A stretch of DNA of 64,000 nt from Candidatus Methylopumilus turicensis (GCF_000953015.1 NZ_LN794158.1:62001-126000); one strand, 5' to 3'; positions 35,639 to 45,912 are shown, counted from the first letter of the stretch. Notes: generated by a model from the letters alone, not told the origin. A program made the numbers and translations.

Positions 35639-36577
35639 ATGAAGCCACTCAAGATTATTTTCGCAGGGACGCCGGATTTTGCTGTCCCAGCTTTAGCGGC
35701 GCTTATTAAAGCTGGACATGATGTAGTGCTAGTGCTTACTCAGCCAGACCGCCCTTCTGGGCGAGGGATGAAGCTGAAGGCTAGTCCTGTTAAAGAACTC
35801 GCTTTGCAACACGCAATAGCGGTTTTTCAGCCTGAAACATTGAAAGATGTTGATGCGCAAGCGCGGATTGAGGCGGTGAAAGCGGATGTGATGATTGTCG
35901 CTGCTTATGGCTTAATTATCCCAACTAACGTTTTGCAAATGCCGCGATTGGGTTGCTATAACATTCATGCTTCATTATTGCCACGTTGGCGTGGTGCCGC
36001 ACCAATTCATCGCGCCTTGTTAGCAGGCGATGCTGAAACGGGGGTTACCATTATGGAAGTAGTGCCAGCACTTGATGCCGGCGCCATGGTTTCTAAAGGT
36101 GTGCTGCCCATTAGCGAACGCGATACTTCTCAATCTTTGCATGATGACCTTGCCCATATGGGAGCAGATTTAATGGTCGATGCTATGCAACAGCTTGCTG
36201 AAACTGGCAATTTGCCAGCGACAATTCAAGATGAGTCTTTAGTGACTTATGCGGCCAAATTGCAAAAAGCGGAGGCGAGCATTGATTGGACTCAATCTGC
36301 CGATTTAATTTCACGGCAAGTGCGTGCATTTAATCCGTTTCCTGTTGCCCATGCCATATTGAATGGTGAGGTTTGTCGTATTTGGATGGCGACACAATCT
36401 GATGTTGTTAGTCATGTAAAACCTGGCACTATTTTGGATGTTGGCACCAATATTCAAGTTGCTTGTGGGCAAGGCGCGCTCATTGTTGAGGAGTTGCAAC
36501 TTCCTGGCGGGAAACGATTGAAAGCTAAAGATTTTATTGCTGGGCAGAACCTGAAAGTGGGACAACATTTTGAGTAA
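35639..36577 (+). CDS. fmt: Methionyl-tRNA formyltransferase
   Basis: A 312-residue enzyme that formylates initiator Met-tRNA. Visible: LKIIFAGTPDFAVPAL, QPDRPSGRG, NIHASLLPRWRGAAPIHRAL (Asn-His-...-SLLPRWRG active site), and a C-terminal OB-like domain with DFIAGQNLKVGQ. The frame is open upstream inside def, but the ATG at 35639 matches family N-termini. Confidence 0.97.
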   Translation: MKPLKIIFAGTPDFAVPALAALIKAGHDVVLVLTQPDRPSGRGMKLKASPVKELALQHAIAVFQPETLKDVDAQARIEAVKADVMIVAAYGLIIPTNVLQMPRLGCYNIHASLLPRWRGAAPIHRALLAGDAETGVTIMEVVPALDAGAMVSKGVLPISERDTSQSLHDDLAHMGADLMVDAMQQLAETGNLPATIQDESLVTYAAKLQKAEASIDWTQSADLISRQVRAFNPFPVAHAILNGEVCRIWMATQSDVVSHVKPGTILDVGTNIQVACGQGALIVEELQLPGGKRLKAKDFIAGQNLKVGQHFE

Positions 36578-36617
36578 GTTTATTTTTTATATTTCGATGA
36601 GATTGGTCAAATAACAC

Positions 36618-37901
36618 GTGCATATCTCACAACAAATTGCCGCAGAGGCAATTGGACAAGTTTTTGCGGGCCGCAATTTAGGCGTCGTACTAGACGGCTT
36701 ATTTTCTAGATATTCAAATATCACACCTCAGCAACGTGCAGTTGCTCAAGATTTGAGTTATGGCACTTTGCGGTTCTACGGTGCAATACAGTCTTTGTTG
36801 GATCAGCTTTTGCAAAAACCGTTGGATGACGCACGTTTACAGTGCTTGTTGTTGGTTGCAGTCTATCAGCTGCAATACGACAAAGCGGCTTCGCATACGG
36901 TGGTCGATCAAGCGGTCAAGGCTGCTTCGCAGTCTAAAAAAACGTGGGCAAAAGGTTTGGTCAATGGCGTGTTACGTAACTTTCTACGTCAACAAGCCGA
37001 ATTGTTGACGAATATTCAAGATGACGAATTCGCGAAATACTCTTACCCAGCTTGGTGGATTACTAAGCTGAGATACCAATATCCAAACAATTGGCAGGAA
37101 ATGCTGGAAGCTGGAAATCAGCATCCGCCGATGATATTACGTGTCAATCAGCGACAAATTTCATCTGCTGATTTTATCGCCAAACTCAGTGCGGAAGGGA
37201 TTGCCTCCCAAGCGCTTGGTGCGAATGCAGTAATGTTGGAAAAGCCTATTCCTGTTGATCTTATCCCAGGCTTTGCAGATGGCGAAGCTTCGGTACAGGA
37301 TTACGCAGCACAAGTCGCTGGTTATGCGCTGGATTTACAAAGTGGGCAACGTGTTTTAGATGCTTGTTGCGCTCCAGGGGGTAAAACAGGCCAAATTTTA
37401 GAGTTGGCAGATGTCGATTTAGTCGCAGTGGATAATGATGAAACGCGTATCGCACGGACTCAAAGTAATCTTGAGCGTTTAAAACTGAAAGCGACTTTGC
37501 TGGTTGGGGATGCAGGCAAGTCAGCAGACTGGTGGGATGGCAAGCCATTCGATCGTATTTTGGCGGATGTCCCGTGTACGGCTTCAGGCATTGTGCGACG
37601 TCATGTGGATATTAAATGGTTACGTCGCGAGGCCGATATTGCTTCATTCACTAGACAGCAAGCGCAGATATTGCCATCTTTGTGGCAGCTATTAGCAAAG
37701 GGTGGTAAATTGCTTTACGTGACTTGCTCAGTGTTTCAAGAAGAAAATCAGCGGCAAATTGATAGTTTTTTGAAGTTGCATGCAGATGCGGAGCAATTGC
37801 CTTTAAATGAACCAATTTCAGGCTTGACTTTAAACGATGGACAACTAAAACCGGGTGCCCAGCATGATGGTTTATTTTATGCGTTACTACAGAAGCACTA
37901 A
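36618..37901 (+). CDS. rsmB: 16S rRNA m5C967 methyltransferase
   Basis: A 427-residue enzyme with an N-terminal NusB-like RNA-binding domain (residues 1-140) and a C-terminal SAM domain: CCAPGGKTGQILELA, DVPCTASGIVRRH and YVTCSVFQEEN (catalytic cysteines). Start codon GTG at 36618. It continues the def-fmt-rsmB set and overlaps the DUF4390 gene. Confidence 0.95.
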   Translation: MHISQQIAAEAIGQVFAGRNLGVVLDGLFSRYSNITPQQRAVAQDLSYGTLRFYGAIQSLLDQLLQKPLDDARLQCLLLVAVYQLQYDKAASHTVVDQAVKAASQSKKTWAKGLVNGVLRNFLRQQAELLTNIQDDEFAKYSYPAWWITKLRYQYPNNWQEMLEAGNQHPPMILRVNQRQISSADFIAKLSAEGIASQALGANAVMLEKPIPVDLIPGFADGEASVQDYAAQVAGYALDLQSGQRVLDACCAPGGKTGQILELADVDLVAVDNDETRIARTQSNLERLKLKATLLVGDAGKSADWWDGKPFDRILADVPCTASGIVRRHVDIKWLRREADIASFTRQQAQILPSLWQLLAKGGKLLYVTCSVFQEENQRQIDSFLKLHADAEQLPLNEPISGLTLNDGQLKPGAQHDGLFYALLQKH

Positions 37902-38466
37902 GCGTCTTTACGCACATGTTTGCCTCGTCATTATTGCGTTAACATTGGCTTTTAGCCAGTTAGCGAATGCGGCAGGTAGCGCCATTCATATTAAAAGTGC
38001 AGAGTTGCTTCCAGTCGAAGAAGCCTACACATTGATTGCTGATTTTGATATCAGTTTTAGTTCCGTCATTGAAGACGCGTTAAATAAAGGCGTACCACTT
38101 ACATTTCTCGTTGAGTTTCAATTAAGCTCACCTCGTCGTTATTGGTTTGATGATGAAATTGTTACTCAAACGCAGTATTTGACGATAAGTTATCACGCAC
38201 TTTCACGACAATATTTAGTCAATCGCAACAATCATCAACAATCATTTGCAAACCTGCAACAAGCCAAAGACGAGTTTTCAAAAATTAAACCATGGCCAGT
38301 TGTGGATAAAAAATTACTCAAAAAAGGGGACGCATATGTTGCCGCGATAAAAGTGCGTCTCGATCAAACAAAGCTACCCAAACCTTTACAAGTGGAAGCG
38401 ATTGGTTCTGATGATTGGAATATAGCGTCAGAACGATATCGCTGGACACCTGTATTCGCTTTTTAA
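37879..38466 (+). CDS. DUF4390 secreted/membrane-anchored protein
   Basis: About 195 residues with an N-terminal membrane or signal segment (HVCLVIIALTLAFSQLANAA) and one DUF4390 domain: YTLIADFDISFSSVIEDALNKGVPLTF, RRYWFDDEI, YHALSRQYLV. It overlaps rsmB by about 23 bp and lies 15 bp before the sensor kinase, a conserved context suggesting it works with NtrY/NtrX, perhaps in the periplasm. Function unknown. Confidence 0.85.
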   Translation: MRYYRSTKRLYAHVCLVIIALTLAFSQLANAAGSAIHIKSAELLPVEEAYTLIADFDISFSSVIEDALNKGVPLTFLVEFQLSSPRRYWFDDEIVTQTQYLTISYHALSRQYLVNRNNHQQSFANLQQAKDEFSKIKPWPVVDKKLLKKGDAYVAAIKVRLDQTKLPKPLQVEAIGSDDWNIASERYRWTPVFAF

Positions 38467-38481
38467 GATGAGCACTTACTG

Positions 38482-40653
38482 ATGCGATATATCGTTTTTA
38501 TTACTGCTTTGCTCGGTGCAGGCCTGCTCTATCTGCTCTCGCATGCGAGTGGAAATGGCAATGTTTCCGGCGCAGATTACACGATGTTGCTTGGCCTTAA
38601 TATTGGTCTTGCTTCGGCCTTGCTGTTGCTGATCGCATACCAGTTATCGTTACTTTTCAAGCAGATGCGAGCAAGAGTAATCGGCAGTCGCCTGAATTTA
38701 CGACTGTTAGGAGCATTTGCATTGATGGCGATTACGCCAGGCGTTCTTGTTTATGGGGTGTCGGTCAATTTTCTTACGCATTCGATTGAATCGTGGTTTA
38801 ACGTCAAGGTTGAAGCCGCCCTTGAAGGGGGTGTAAAGCTTGGTCAGAGCTCATTAGATGCGATGTTGGCAGACCTCAAGCAAAAGGGTGATGGAATGGC
38901 GCTAAATCTTGCTTTCCAGCCGACCAACGCGCAGCTAACCGTGCTAAATGACTTGCGTGAAAAAAGTGGCGTGCAAGATGCCGTTTTGCTGACGATGCAA
39001 GGCAAAATTTTAGCCTTTTCTAGTAGTGACGCCACCAGCTTCTTGCCCGATACGCCAAGTTTAGAGCAGCTTAGACAAGCACGCCAAAAAGATTTTGGCA
39101 TTATTGAGCCTATCGCGGGCAAGGGCTTATATTTGCGTGCGTTAGTACCAGTCAATATGAATGATATTGGGGGGGAAACTCGGATTTTACAATTACTCCA
39201 GCCAGTTCCGAGTCAACTCTCGAATACAGCTGAAGCCGTCCAAAACGTTTATCAAGATTATCAAGAGCTGTCATTAAGTCGCGAGTCACTTAAACAGGTA
39301 TTTTCTCTCACACTTACTTTAGTGTTAATGCTAGCCATGCTAACCGCTGTCTCGGTTGCTTTCGTATTGAGCCGTCGCTTATCATCGCCGCTTGGTGTTC
39401 TGGCCGAAGGGACTAGGGCGATTGCGCGGGGCGATTATGAGACCGTACTCCCTGTACACGGCAACGATGAATTGGGTATTTTAGTTCAATCTTTTAATAG
39501 TATGAGTAAACAGCTTGGTGAGGCAAAACAAGCTGCAGAAGCCAATCGCGCAAGCGTGGAAGCGGCAAGAGGTTATTTAGAAACGATCTTAGCGCATTTG
39601 TCATCTGGTGTTTTGGCTTTGAACGACAAAGGTGAATTGCGGACTTATAACGCAACTGCGTCAAATATATTAGGGGTTGTGTTAGGACATTTTTCCGGAC
39701 AGCCCTTCACTAAACTCGGGCAGGCATTTCCTAATTTAGCCGCGCTGACCGATACCATTCTTCAAAATGCGAGCGAATCAAAAACGAATGACTGGCAAGC
39801 AGAAATGGAGATTGTGACCACACAAGGTCAGCGCACGCTTCTCCTTCGGGGAACGCGACTGCCTTATAGTGCCGATAGTGGTTATTTAGTCGTATTTGAT
39901 GACATCACAATGATGGCACAAGCTCAGCGCGATGCTGCATGGGGTGAGGTAGCAAGACGCTTGGCCCATGAAATCAAAAATCCACTGACGCCTATTCAAC
40001 TTTCAGCTGAGCGAATTGAACATAAGCTTTCAGCTAAGCTAGACGTCGCAGACAGTGAGATGTTGAAGCGAGCGACAGGCACGATTGTTGCCCAGGTGGA
40101 TGCATTAAAAACGATGGTGAATGAATTCAGTGAGTACGCTCGAGCGCCAGTGCTTAATTTAAGCCAATTAGATCTTAATCAATTAGTGCGTGACGTCCTT
40201 GATCTGTATGAACTGACAGGGGTGACGCTTAAAGTAAATCTCGCTAAGCAGACACTTGATGTGCTTGGGGACAACACGATGTTGAGACAGGTGTTACATA
40301 ATCTGTTGCAGAATGCACAAGATGCGTTAGAGGGCGTGGATGCACCAACCATTGAGGTAACAACATCAAAGCTTGTTGATCATGTTCAATTAACTGTCAT
40401 GGATAACGGTGCCGGCTTTCCTATCGAGATTATGTCTCGTGCATTTGAGCCATATATGACGACTAAACACCATGGCACAGGTTTGGGGTTAGCGATCGTG
40501 AAAAAAATTGTAGAAGAACATCAGGGTACGATCAATATCGAGAACCGAAAAGGTGCGTCTCATCAAGACAGCGGAGCCATTGTGATTGTGACCTTGCCGC
40601 TTCAACAATTAGCATCTAAAAAACCAAGTATTAACGGTAAAAAGGCAGATTAG
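38482..40653 (+). CDS. ntrY: NtrY-like sensor histidine kinase
   Basis: A 723-residue inner-membrane kinase. It has several N-terminal transmembrane helices (about residues 1-100), a periplasmic or sensory stretch, another helix near 275-300, HAMP (RRLSSPLGVLAEGTRAIARG), PAS (LETILAHLSSGVLALNDKGE), H-box VARRLAHEIKNPLTPIQLS with phosphorylated His, and ATPase motifs NLLQNAQDAL, DNGAGFP, GTGLGLAIV. It pairs with NtrX 2 bp downstream. The family senses nitrogen or redox state; the signal here is unknown. Confidence 0.93.
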   Translation: MRYIVFITALLGAGLLYLLSHASGNGNVSGADYTMLLGLNIGLASALLLLIAYQLSLLFKQMRARVIGSRLNLRLLGAFALMAITPGVLVYGVSVNFLTHSIESWFNVKVEAALEGGVKLGQSSLDAMLADLKQKGDGMALNLAFQPTNAQLTVLNDLREKSGVQDAVLLTMQGKILAFSSSDATSFLPDTPSLEQLRQARQKDFGIIEPIAGKGLYLRALVPVNMNDIGGETRILQLLQPVPSQLSNTAEAVQNVYQDYQELSLSRESLKQVFSLTLTLVLMLAMLTAVSVAFVLSRRLSSPLGVLAEGTRAIARGDYETVLPVHGNDELGILVQSFNSMSKQLGEAKQAAEANRASVEAARGYLETILAHLSSGVLALNDKGELRTYNATASNILGVVLGHFSGQPFTKLGQAFPNLAALTDTILQNASESKTNDWQAEMEIVTTQGQRTLLLRGTRLPYSADSGYLVVFDDITMMAQAQRDAAWGEVARRLAHEIKNPLTPIQLSAERIEHKLSAKLDVADSEMLKRATGTIVAQVDALKTMVNEFSEYARAPVLNLSQLDLNQLVRDVLDLYELTGVTLKVNLAKQTLDVLGDNTMLRQVLHNLLQNAQDALEGVDAPTIEVTTSKLVDHVQLTVMDNGAGFPIEIMSRAFEPYMTTKHHGTGLGLAIVKKIVEEHQGTINIENRKGASHQDSGAIVIVTLPLQQLASKKPSINGKKAD

Positions 40654-40655
40654 GT

Positions 40656-41933
40656 ATGACCACGAGACAAGTCCTAGTGGTGGACGATGAAATCGGCATT
40701 CGTGAACTATTAAGAGATATCTTGCAAGACGAAGGCTATCAAGTACAACTCGCAGAGAATGCAGCTGAAGCCAGAGAATATCGCCAACACACCCGTCCAG
40801 ATGTTGTTCTTCTCGATATTTGGATGCCAGATTGCGATGGTATTACGCTCTTAAAAGAATGGGGCACTGGCGGTATGTTGACCATGCCAGTGGTCATGAT
40901 GTCTGGACATGGCACGATTGATACCGCTGTTGAAGCTACGCGGATTGGTGCTTTTGATTTTCTTGAAAAACCAATCGCGCTTCAAAAGCTACTCAAGACA
41001 GTGAACGCTGCCCTAAAACATAGTGAGCAACTTCCAAGATCTGATATGAGTTTGCTTAATCTTGGCAAAAGTGTCGTGATTAATGAGCTGCGTCAGCGAC
41101 TAGAGCAAGTCATGATGAGCAAAGCACCGCTATTGCTTATTGGTGAAAAAGGAAGTGGAGCTGAACTTTGCGCGAAATTTTTACATCAGGCCAACACCCC
41201 ATGGATGGAACTCCTCGAATCTCAACGACTTGCAGATGCGCCACTCGATGTCTTGGAGCAGCTACGTGAAGGAGTTTTATTTATTCCCGAGGTAGCTGAT
41301 TTAGATAAGACCCAGCAAAAAGGCTTGTTGGTGCTGCTGGCAAAAGCGGAAAAATATGGAACGCGTGTGGTATGTGGCACATCCAAACCTCTCCCTGATC
41401 TTGTCACAGAAGGAATGTTTGATAACGGCTTATTACAGACCTTGTCCGTCAGCACCTTACGAATTCCAAGTCTCGCAGACCACAGAGAAGATATCCCTGA
41501 TTTAGCCCGTGCCTTAGCATTTCTGTTGGTCGAAACCACAGCATCTCCTTACCGAGAGTTTGAGACAGCCGCGCTCAATATGCTGAGAAACGCCGATTGG
41601 CCCGGTAATCTCTCGCAACTCGATAGCGTAATTCGTAATTTGATGCAATCAAGTTTAGGGGAGAAAATCACATTAGACGATGTGCATCGTGTGATGGAGC
41701 AATTCTCACCACTGCAGTCCGCGTTGATGGAGCCGGCATCTAAAGAAGGTAGCGGCTTGCCTATTGATTTTGATTTGCCATTACGAGAAGCACGCGATGA
41801 ATTTGAGCGATTATATTTTGAGTATCATATTCAAAAATCAGAGAAGAACATGACTCGTGTAGCTGAAGCGGTTGAGCTTGAGCGCACCCATTTGTATCGC
41901 AAGCTCAAGCAATTAGGCATTAAAACGAAGTAA
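40656..41933 (+). CDS. ntrX: NtrX-like response regulator with degenerate AAA+ domain
   Basis: 425 residues: receiver domain (VLVVDDEIGIRELL, phosphorylation site Asp54 in VLLDIWMPDCDG, Lys in FLEKPI), a central AAA+ region, and a Fis-type helix-turn-helix at the C-terminus (MTRVAEAVELERTHLYRKLK). The central domain is damaged for sigma-54 activation. Walker A reads GEKGSGAE where GExGTGKE is normal (Lys lost), Walker B reads LFIPEVADL rather than LFLDEIxxL, and the GAFTGA loop is absent. It probably regulates without ATP hydrolysis. Confidence 0.92.
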   Translation: MTTRQVLVVDDEIGIRELLRDILQDEGYQVQLAENAAEAREYRQHTRPDVVLLDIWMPDCDGITLLKEWGTGGMLTMPVVMMSGHGTIDTAVEATRIGAFDFLEKPIALQKLLKTVNAALKHSEQLPRSDMSLLNLGKSVVINELRQRLEQVMMSKAPLLLIGEKGSGAELCAKFLHQANTPWMELLESQRLADAPLDVLEQLREGVLFIPEVADLDKTQQKGLLVLLAKAEKYGTRVVCGTSKPLPDLVTEGMFDNGLLQTLSVSTLRIPSLADHREDIPDLARALAFLLVETTASPYREFETAALNMLRNADWPGNLSQLDSVIRNLMQSSLGEKITLDDVHRVMEQFSPLQSALMEPASKEGSGLPIDFDLPLREARDEFERLYFEYHIQKSEKNMTRVAEAVELERTHLYRKLKQLGIKTK

Positions 41934-41935
41934 AT

Positions 41936-43066
41936 CTAATTGGCTTTTAATCGCCAAAGTGAAGTAATTTCAGCTTTTCTCGCCTGGTGCAATCTATCTG
42001 TCTGATCCATGACCTTGCCATGCTTTGGCGTAATATCTATTTTTTCTTCAACGACTAAACCAGCGTGAGCAATTGCGTTTTGGAATTCATCTTTGGTCCT
42101 TAGGCCTAAGTTTTCAGCAAAGTTAGACATAATCAGCCAGCCTTCACCCTCTGGCGTCAGGTGATTTTTTAGCCCATTTAGAAATGCCATCAACATACGG
42201 CTATTTGGATCGTAAACTGCATACTCAATCGGTGAGCTTGGCTTGGCTGGTAACCATGGCGGGTTGCATACAATCAAGGGTGCTTTACCTTCAGGAAACA
42301 TGTCAGCTTGTTTGACTGAAACCTGTTGTTGATAACCTAAGCGGGTGATGTTTTCTTTAGCACAAGTTAAGGCACGCGGATCTTGGTCAGTGGCGATAAT
42401 CTTTTTGACACCACGTTTAGCAAGCAGCGCGGCAATCACGCCTGTTCCTGTCCCAATATCAAAGGCGAGCTCTCGACTCGGTAACGGTGCATTGGCGAGC
42501 AATGCTAAATACTCGCCGCGGATCGGCGAAAATACACCGTAATGTGGATGAATGCTGGCACCTAAGGCTTCAATCGGCACGCCTTTTTTACGCCATTCAT
42601 GTGCACCAACCAAGCCTTGTAGCTCGCGTAATGAAGCTACAAATGGGCTGGTAAATTCGCCATAGGCTTCCGAGCAAGCTTGCTGAAAATCTGGTGCTCT
42701 CTTCAGGCGTACTTGAAAGTTTTCTCCGACTTCGATCAGCAGCATCCCTAATACTCTTGCGCGCTGTGCTTGCGCAACACGATGTAAATTAAAGGCTTGC
42801 TTAAGGTCTATTGTTGCAGATTCTTGGTTGATTTTTTTTGGTGATTTTTTTTGGTCACAGCGTCTCGCCATTGCTTGTAGGAGTTGGCGCGCATTGTGAA
42901 AGTCACCACGCCACAACATCGCTGTGCCTTCACAAGCTAGCCTATAGGCTGTGTCAGCGTTAATGGTGTCATCAGCAATAATGACCCGCTGAGGCGCGGC
43001 AACACCAGCTTCGGATTGCCAGCGTGCACTGAGCGTGGCGCCGCCTTCTACCCAACTAATCAACAT
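41936..43066 (-). CDS. Class I SAM methyltransferase, N5-glutamine type
   Basis: A 376-residue protein whose C-terminal half is a SAM domain: ELAFDIGTGTGVIAALLAKRG, IIATDQDPRALTCAKENI, and the catalytic NPPW motif (IVCNPPWLPAKP), which marks amide/amine-N methyltransferases such as PrmB/PrmC/RlmG. The N-terminal half is unassigned. The substrate (rRNA base or protein glutamine) cannot be chosen from sequence. It shares one base with the stop/start of xthA upstream, suggesting coupled translation. Confidence 0.85.
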   Translation of the reverse strand: MLISWVEGGATLSARWQSEAGVAAPQRVIIADDTINADTAYRLACEGTAMLWRGDFHNARQLLQAMARRCDQKKSPKKINQESATIDLKQAFNLHRVAQAQRARVLGMLLIEVGENFQVRLKRAPDFQQACSEAYGEFTSPFVASLRELQGLVGAHEWRKKGVPIEALGASIHPHYGVFSPIRGEYLALLANAPLPSRELAFDIGTGTGVIAALLAKRGVKKIIATDQDPRALTCAKENITRLGYQQQVSVKQADMFPEGKAPLIVCNPPWLPAKPSSPIEYAVYDPNSRMLMAFLNGLKNHLTPEGEGWLIMSNFAENLGLRTKDEFQNAIAHAGLVVEEKIDITPKHGKVMDQTDRLHQARKAEITSLWRLKAN

Positions 43067-43833
43067 TAATGATTGAATTCCAGTACCACAGGGGTGTGGT
43101 CACTAGGACGCTCTAATTTACGTGGGGCTTTGTCGATATAGCTAGCTGTGCTGACTTTGCTGAGTTCAGGCGTCACTAAAATGTGGTCAATTCGCATACC
43201 TAAATTACGTCTAAACCCTGCCATACGGTAATCCCACCAGCTAAATTGTCCTTCACCTTTTTCAAATAGGCGGAAGCTGTCTTCTAACCCTAATTGCGTA
43301 AACGCTTTGAAAGCTTCACGCTCTGGTTCACTCACGAGTACTTGGCCTACCCAGGCCACAGGGTCGTGACAATCAATATCTTCTGGTGCAATGTTGTAAT
43401 CACCTAACAAGGCAAGCTTAGGGTGCTGTTTGATTTCGGTGCTGAGCCAAGCAGTAAATGCCTGTAACCAACCAAGCTTGTAAGCGTATTTGTCTGAACC
43501 TACTGCTTGGCCATTTGGGATATAAACACACACAATACGAACGCCATTAATCGTCGCGGCAATCAAGCGTTTTTGCTCGTCTGCAAAATGAGGAATGCCC
43601 ATGTGGGTATCGTCTAATTTGTGAGGACTAATAATGGCAACACCGTTATACGTTTTTTGTCCGCTGTGAATCGCGTTGTAGCCAGCTTCTTTTAACGCTT
43701 CATAAGGAAACTTGCTGTCTTCTTGTTTGGTTTCTTGCAAGCACAAAGCATCGGGCTTGTTGGCGACGAGCCAATCCAACACGTGTGGCAAGCGCACATT
43801 GAGTGAGTTAACGTTCCAGGTGGCGATTTTCAT
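43066..43833 (-). CDS. xthA: Exodeoxyribonuclease III
   Basis: A 255-residue Mg2+-dependent AP endonuclease/3' exonuclease of base-excision repair. Motifs: IATWNVNSLNVRLPHVLDWL, LCLQETKQED, LLGDYNIAPEDID, RRNLGMRIDHILVT and SDHTPVVLEF. Confidence 0.95.
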   Translation of the reverse strand: MKIATWNVNSLNVRLPHVLDWLVANKPDALCLQETKQEDSKFPYEALKEAGYNAIHSGQKTYNGVAIISPHKLDDTHMGIPHFADEQKRLIAATINGVRIVCVYIPNGQAVGSDKYAYKLGWLQAFTAWLSTEIKQHPKLALLGDYNIAPEDIDCHDPVAWVGQVLVSEPEREAFKAFTQLGLEDSFRLFEKGEGQFSWWDYRMAGFRRNLGMRIDHILVTPELSKVSTASYIDKAPRKLERPSDHTPVVLEFNH

Positions 43834-43851
43834 AAAATATCTAAAAGAGGA

Positions 43852-45912
43852 TTATGCCGAAGCGGTCATGCCATTATGGCGCAGTAGGGCTTCAATATCT
43901 GGTGCACGACCACGGAACGCCACAAAAGACGCTAAGGCTGGACGTGAACCGCCTTTAGCTAAAATTTCATGCCAAAAGCGTTGGCCTGTTTCTGCACATA
44001 GCACACCATTTTCTTCAAACATGCTGTATGCATCTGCTGAAAGGACCTCTGCCCATTTGTAGCTGTAATAGCCAGCTGCGTAGCCGCCTGCAAAAATATG
44101 GCTAAACCCATTTGGAAAGCGGTTCCATTTTGGTGGGCGAACCACTGCAACTTCGTCACGAACTTGTTCGATTAAATCGAGTGCAGTTTGTTTGCCATTT
44201 GGGTCAAATTCACCATGCAAACGCATATCAAAAAGTGAGAACTCAATCTGACGAACAGTTTGCATGCCTGCTTGGAAGTTCTTAGCGGCAATCATTTTGT
44301 CGAACAATGCACGAGGCAAGCTTGCGCCTGTTTCCACGTGCTTGGTCATATAACGAATCACATCCCATTCCCAGCAGAAGTTTTCCATAAACTGACTTGG
44401 CAGTTCCACTGCATCCCATTCAACACCTTTGATCCCAGACACGCCGTAGTCATCAACTTGTGTAAGCATGTGGTGCAAACCATGTCCGAACTCATGGAAC
44501 ATCGTAATGACTTCATCGTGCGTGAATAGCGCTGGTTTGCCGCCCACTGGTGCTGAAAAATTGCAGGTGAGGTAAGCGACAGGGGTGACGATATTGTCTT
44601 CGCCATTTTTATCATCTTGTTTGCGGCGGGTGATAGCTTCATCCATCCAAGCACCACCCCGCTTGTTGTTACGTGCATATAAATCTAAATAAAACTGACC
44701 AATTGCTTTTCCGTGCTGGTCACTAATTTCATAAAAGGCTGCATCAGCATGCCAAACTGGCGCTTGAGATTTTTTAACGTGCACACCAAAAATGGTTTCG
44801 ACCACTTTGAATAAGCCTGCTAACACTTGTGCTTCAGGGAAGTATTGTTTTACTTCTTGATCTGAAAACGCATATTTTTCTTCGCGTAATTTTTCTGACA
44901 CGAAAGCCACATCCCATGCTTGCATATCAGCAATGCCAAGCTTCGCAGCATACTCAGTGAGTTCTTGCATATCGCGTTTTGCAAAAGGTTTTGCGCGCTG
45001 CGCCAAGTTATCTAAAAACGAGATGACATCTGCTGGTGCATCAGCCATTTTGGTAGCGAGTGACATTTCAGCATAGTTTTTGTAACCTAATAAAGTCGCC
45101 GCTTCGCGGCGAAGTGTCAGAATTTCGCTGATGAGCGGGGTGTTATCCAGTTCGCTTTTGCCAAACTCTGAAGCTCTTGTTGCATAAGCGCGGTAAAGTA
45201 ACTCTCGCAGTGGGCGATTTTTGCAATATTGCAATACAGGCATATAAGAAGGAAAGTGTAGCGTGAATTTATAACCTGATTTTCCATCGCTGGAAGCTGC
45301 TTCTTGCGCGGCTTGAAGTGCATCCTCTGGTACGCCTTTTAGCTCAGCGACATCTTCTACAAAGTGTGAAAAATCATTCACGGTATCCATCAAATTTTCT
45401 TCAAACTTGGTGGTGATTTTGGAGAGTGATTCTTGTATGGACTTGAAGCGAGCTTTTTCTGCGTCCGCTAGCTCAGCACCACCTAAACGAAAGCTAAGTA
45501 GTTCGTTCTCTACGATTTTTTGTTGGGCAGTATTGAGCGTGTCGAATTCAGCACTATTTTTAAGCGCGCGGAATTTTGCATACAAGCGTTCGTCTTGGCC
45601 CAAATCAGAATAAAAGTCAGTCAGTTTTGGCAGGCTGGCATTGTAAGCTTCGCGAAGTTCGGGACTGTTGACGACAGCATTCATGTGACCAACTTGCGAC
45701 CACGCACGCGAGAGCTTTTCTTCCATGTCCTCTAATGGCTTGGCAAAATTAGCCCATGTGGGCGATTCGCTTGATGACGCTAGTTTTTCAACAGAGCTGC
45801 GACCCGTTTCGAGTAAGTGGTCAATTGCAGGTTCAACGTGCTCTGCTTTGATTTGGTCAAATTTTGGTAAGCCAGAAAAGCTCAATAACGGATTGTTTGC
45901 TAAGTCGGTCAA
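43852..45912 (-). CDS. prlC: Oligopeptidase A (M3 metallopeptidase)
   Basis: About 686 residues, zinc peptidase that degrades signal peptides and short peptides in the cytoplasm. The active-site helix FHEFGHGLHHMLTQVD holds the HExGH zinc motif, with GVEWDAVELPSQFMENF further on. The TTG at 45912 is preferred as start (AAAGGA 7 bp upstream, giving MTDLANNPLLSF); a GTG 8 codons upstream is possible. Confidence 0.94.
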   Translation of the reverse strand: MTDLANNPLLSFSGLPKFDQIKAEHVEPAIDHLLETGRSSVEKLASSSESPTWANFAKPLEDMEEKLSRAWSQVGHMNAVVNSPELREAYNASLPKLTDFYSDLGQDERLYAKFRALKNSAEFDTLNTAQQKIVENELLSFRLGGAELADAEKARFKSIQESLSKITTKFEENLMDTVNDFSHFVEDVAELKGVPEDALQAAQEAASSDGKSGYKFTLHFPSYMPVLQYCKNRPLRELLYRAYATRASEFGKSELDNTPLISEILTLRREAATLLGYKNYAEMSLATKMADAPADVISFLDNLAQRAKPFAKRDMQELTEYAAKLGIADMQAWDVAFVSEKLREEKYAFSDQEVKQYFPEAQVLAGLFKVVETIFGVHVKKSQAPVWHADAAFYEISDQHGKAIGQFYLDLYARNNKRGGAWMDEAITRRKQDDKNGEDNIVTPVAYLTCNFSAPVGGKPALFTHDEVITMFHEFGHGLHHMLTQVDDYGVSGIKGVEWDAVELPSQFMENFCWEWDVIRYMTKHVETGASLPRALFDKMIAAKNFQAGMQTVRQIEFSLFDMRLHGEFDPNGKQTALDLIEQVRDEVAVVRPPKWNRFPNGFSHIFAGGYAAGYYSYKWAEVLSADAYSMFEENGVLCAETGQRFWHEILAKGGSRPALASFVAFRGRAPDIEALLRHNGMTASA

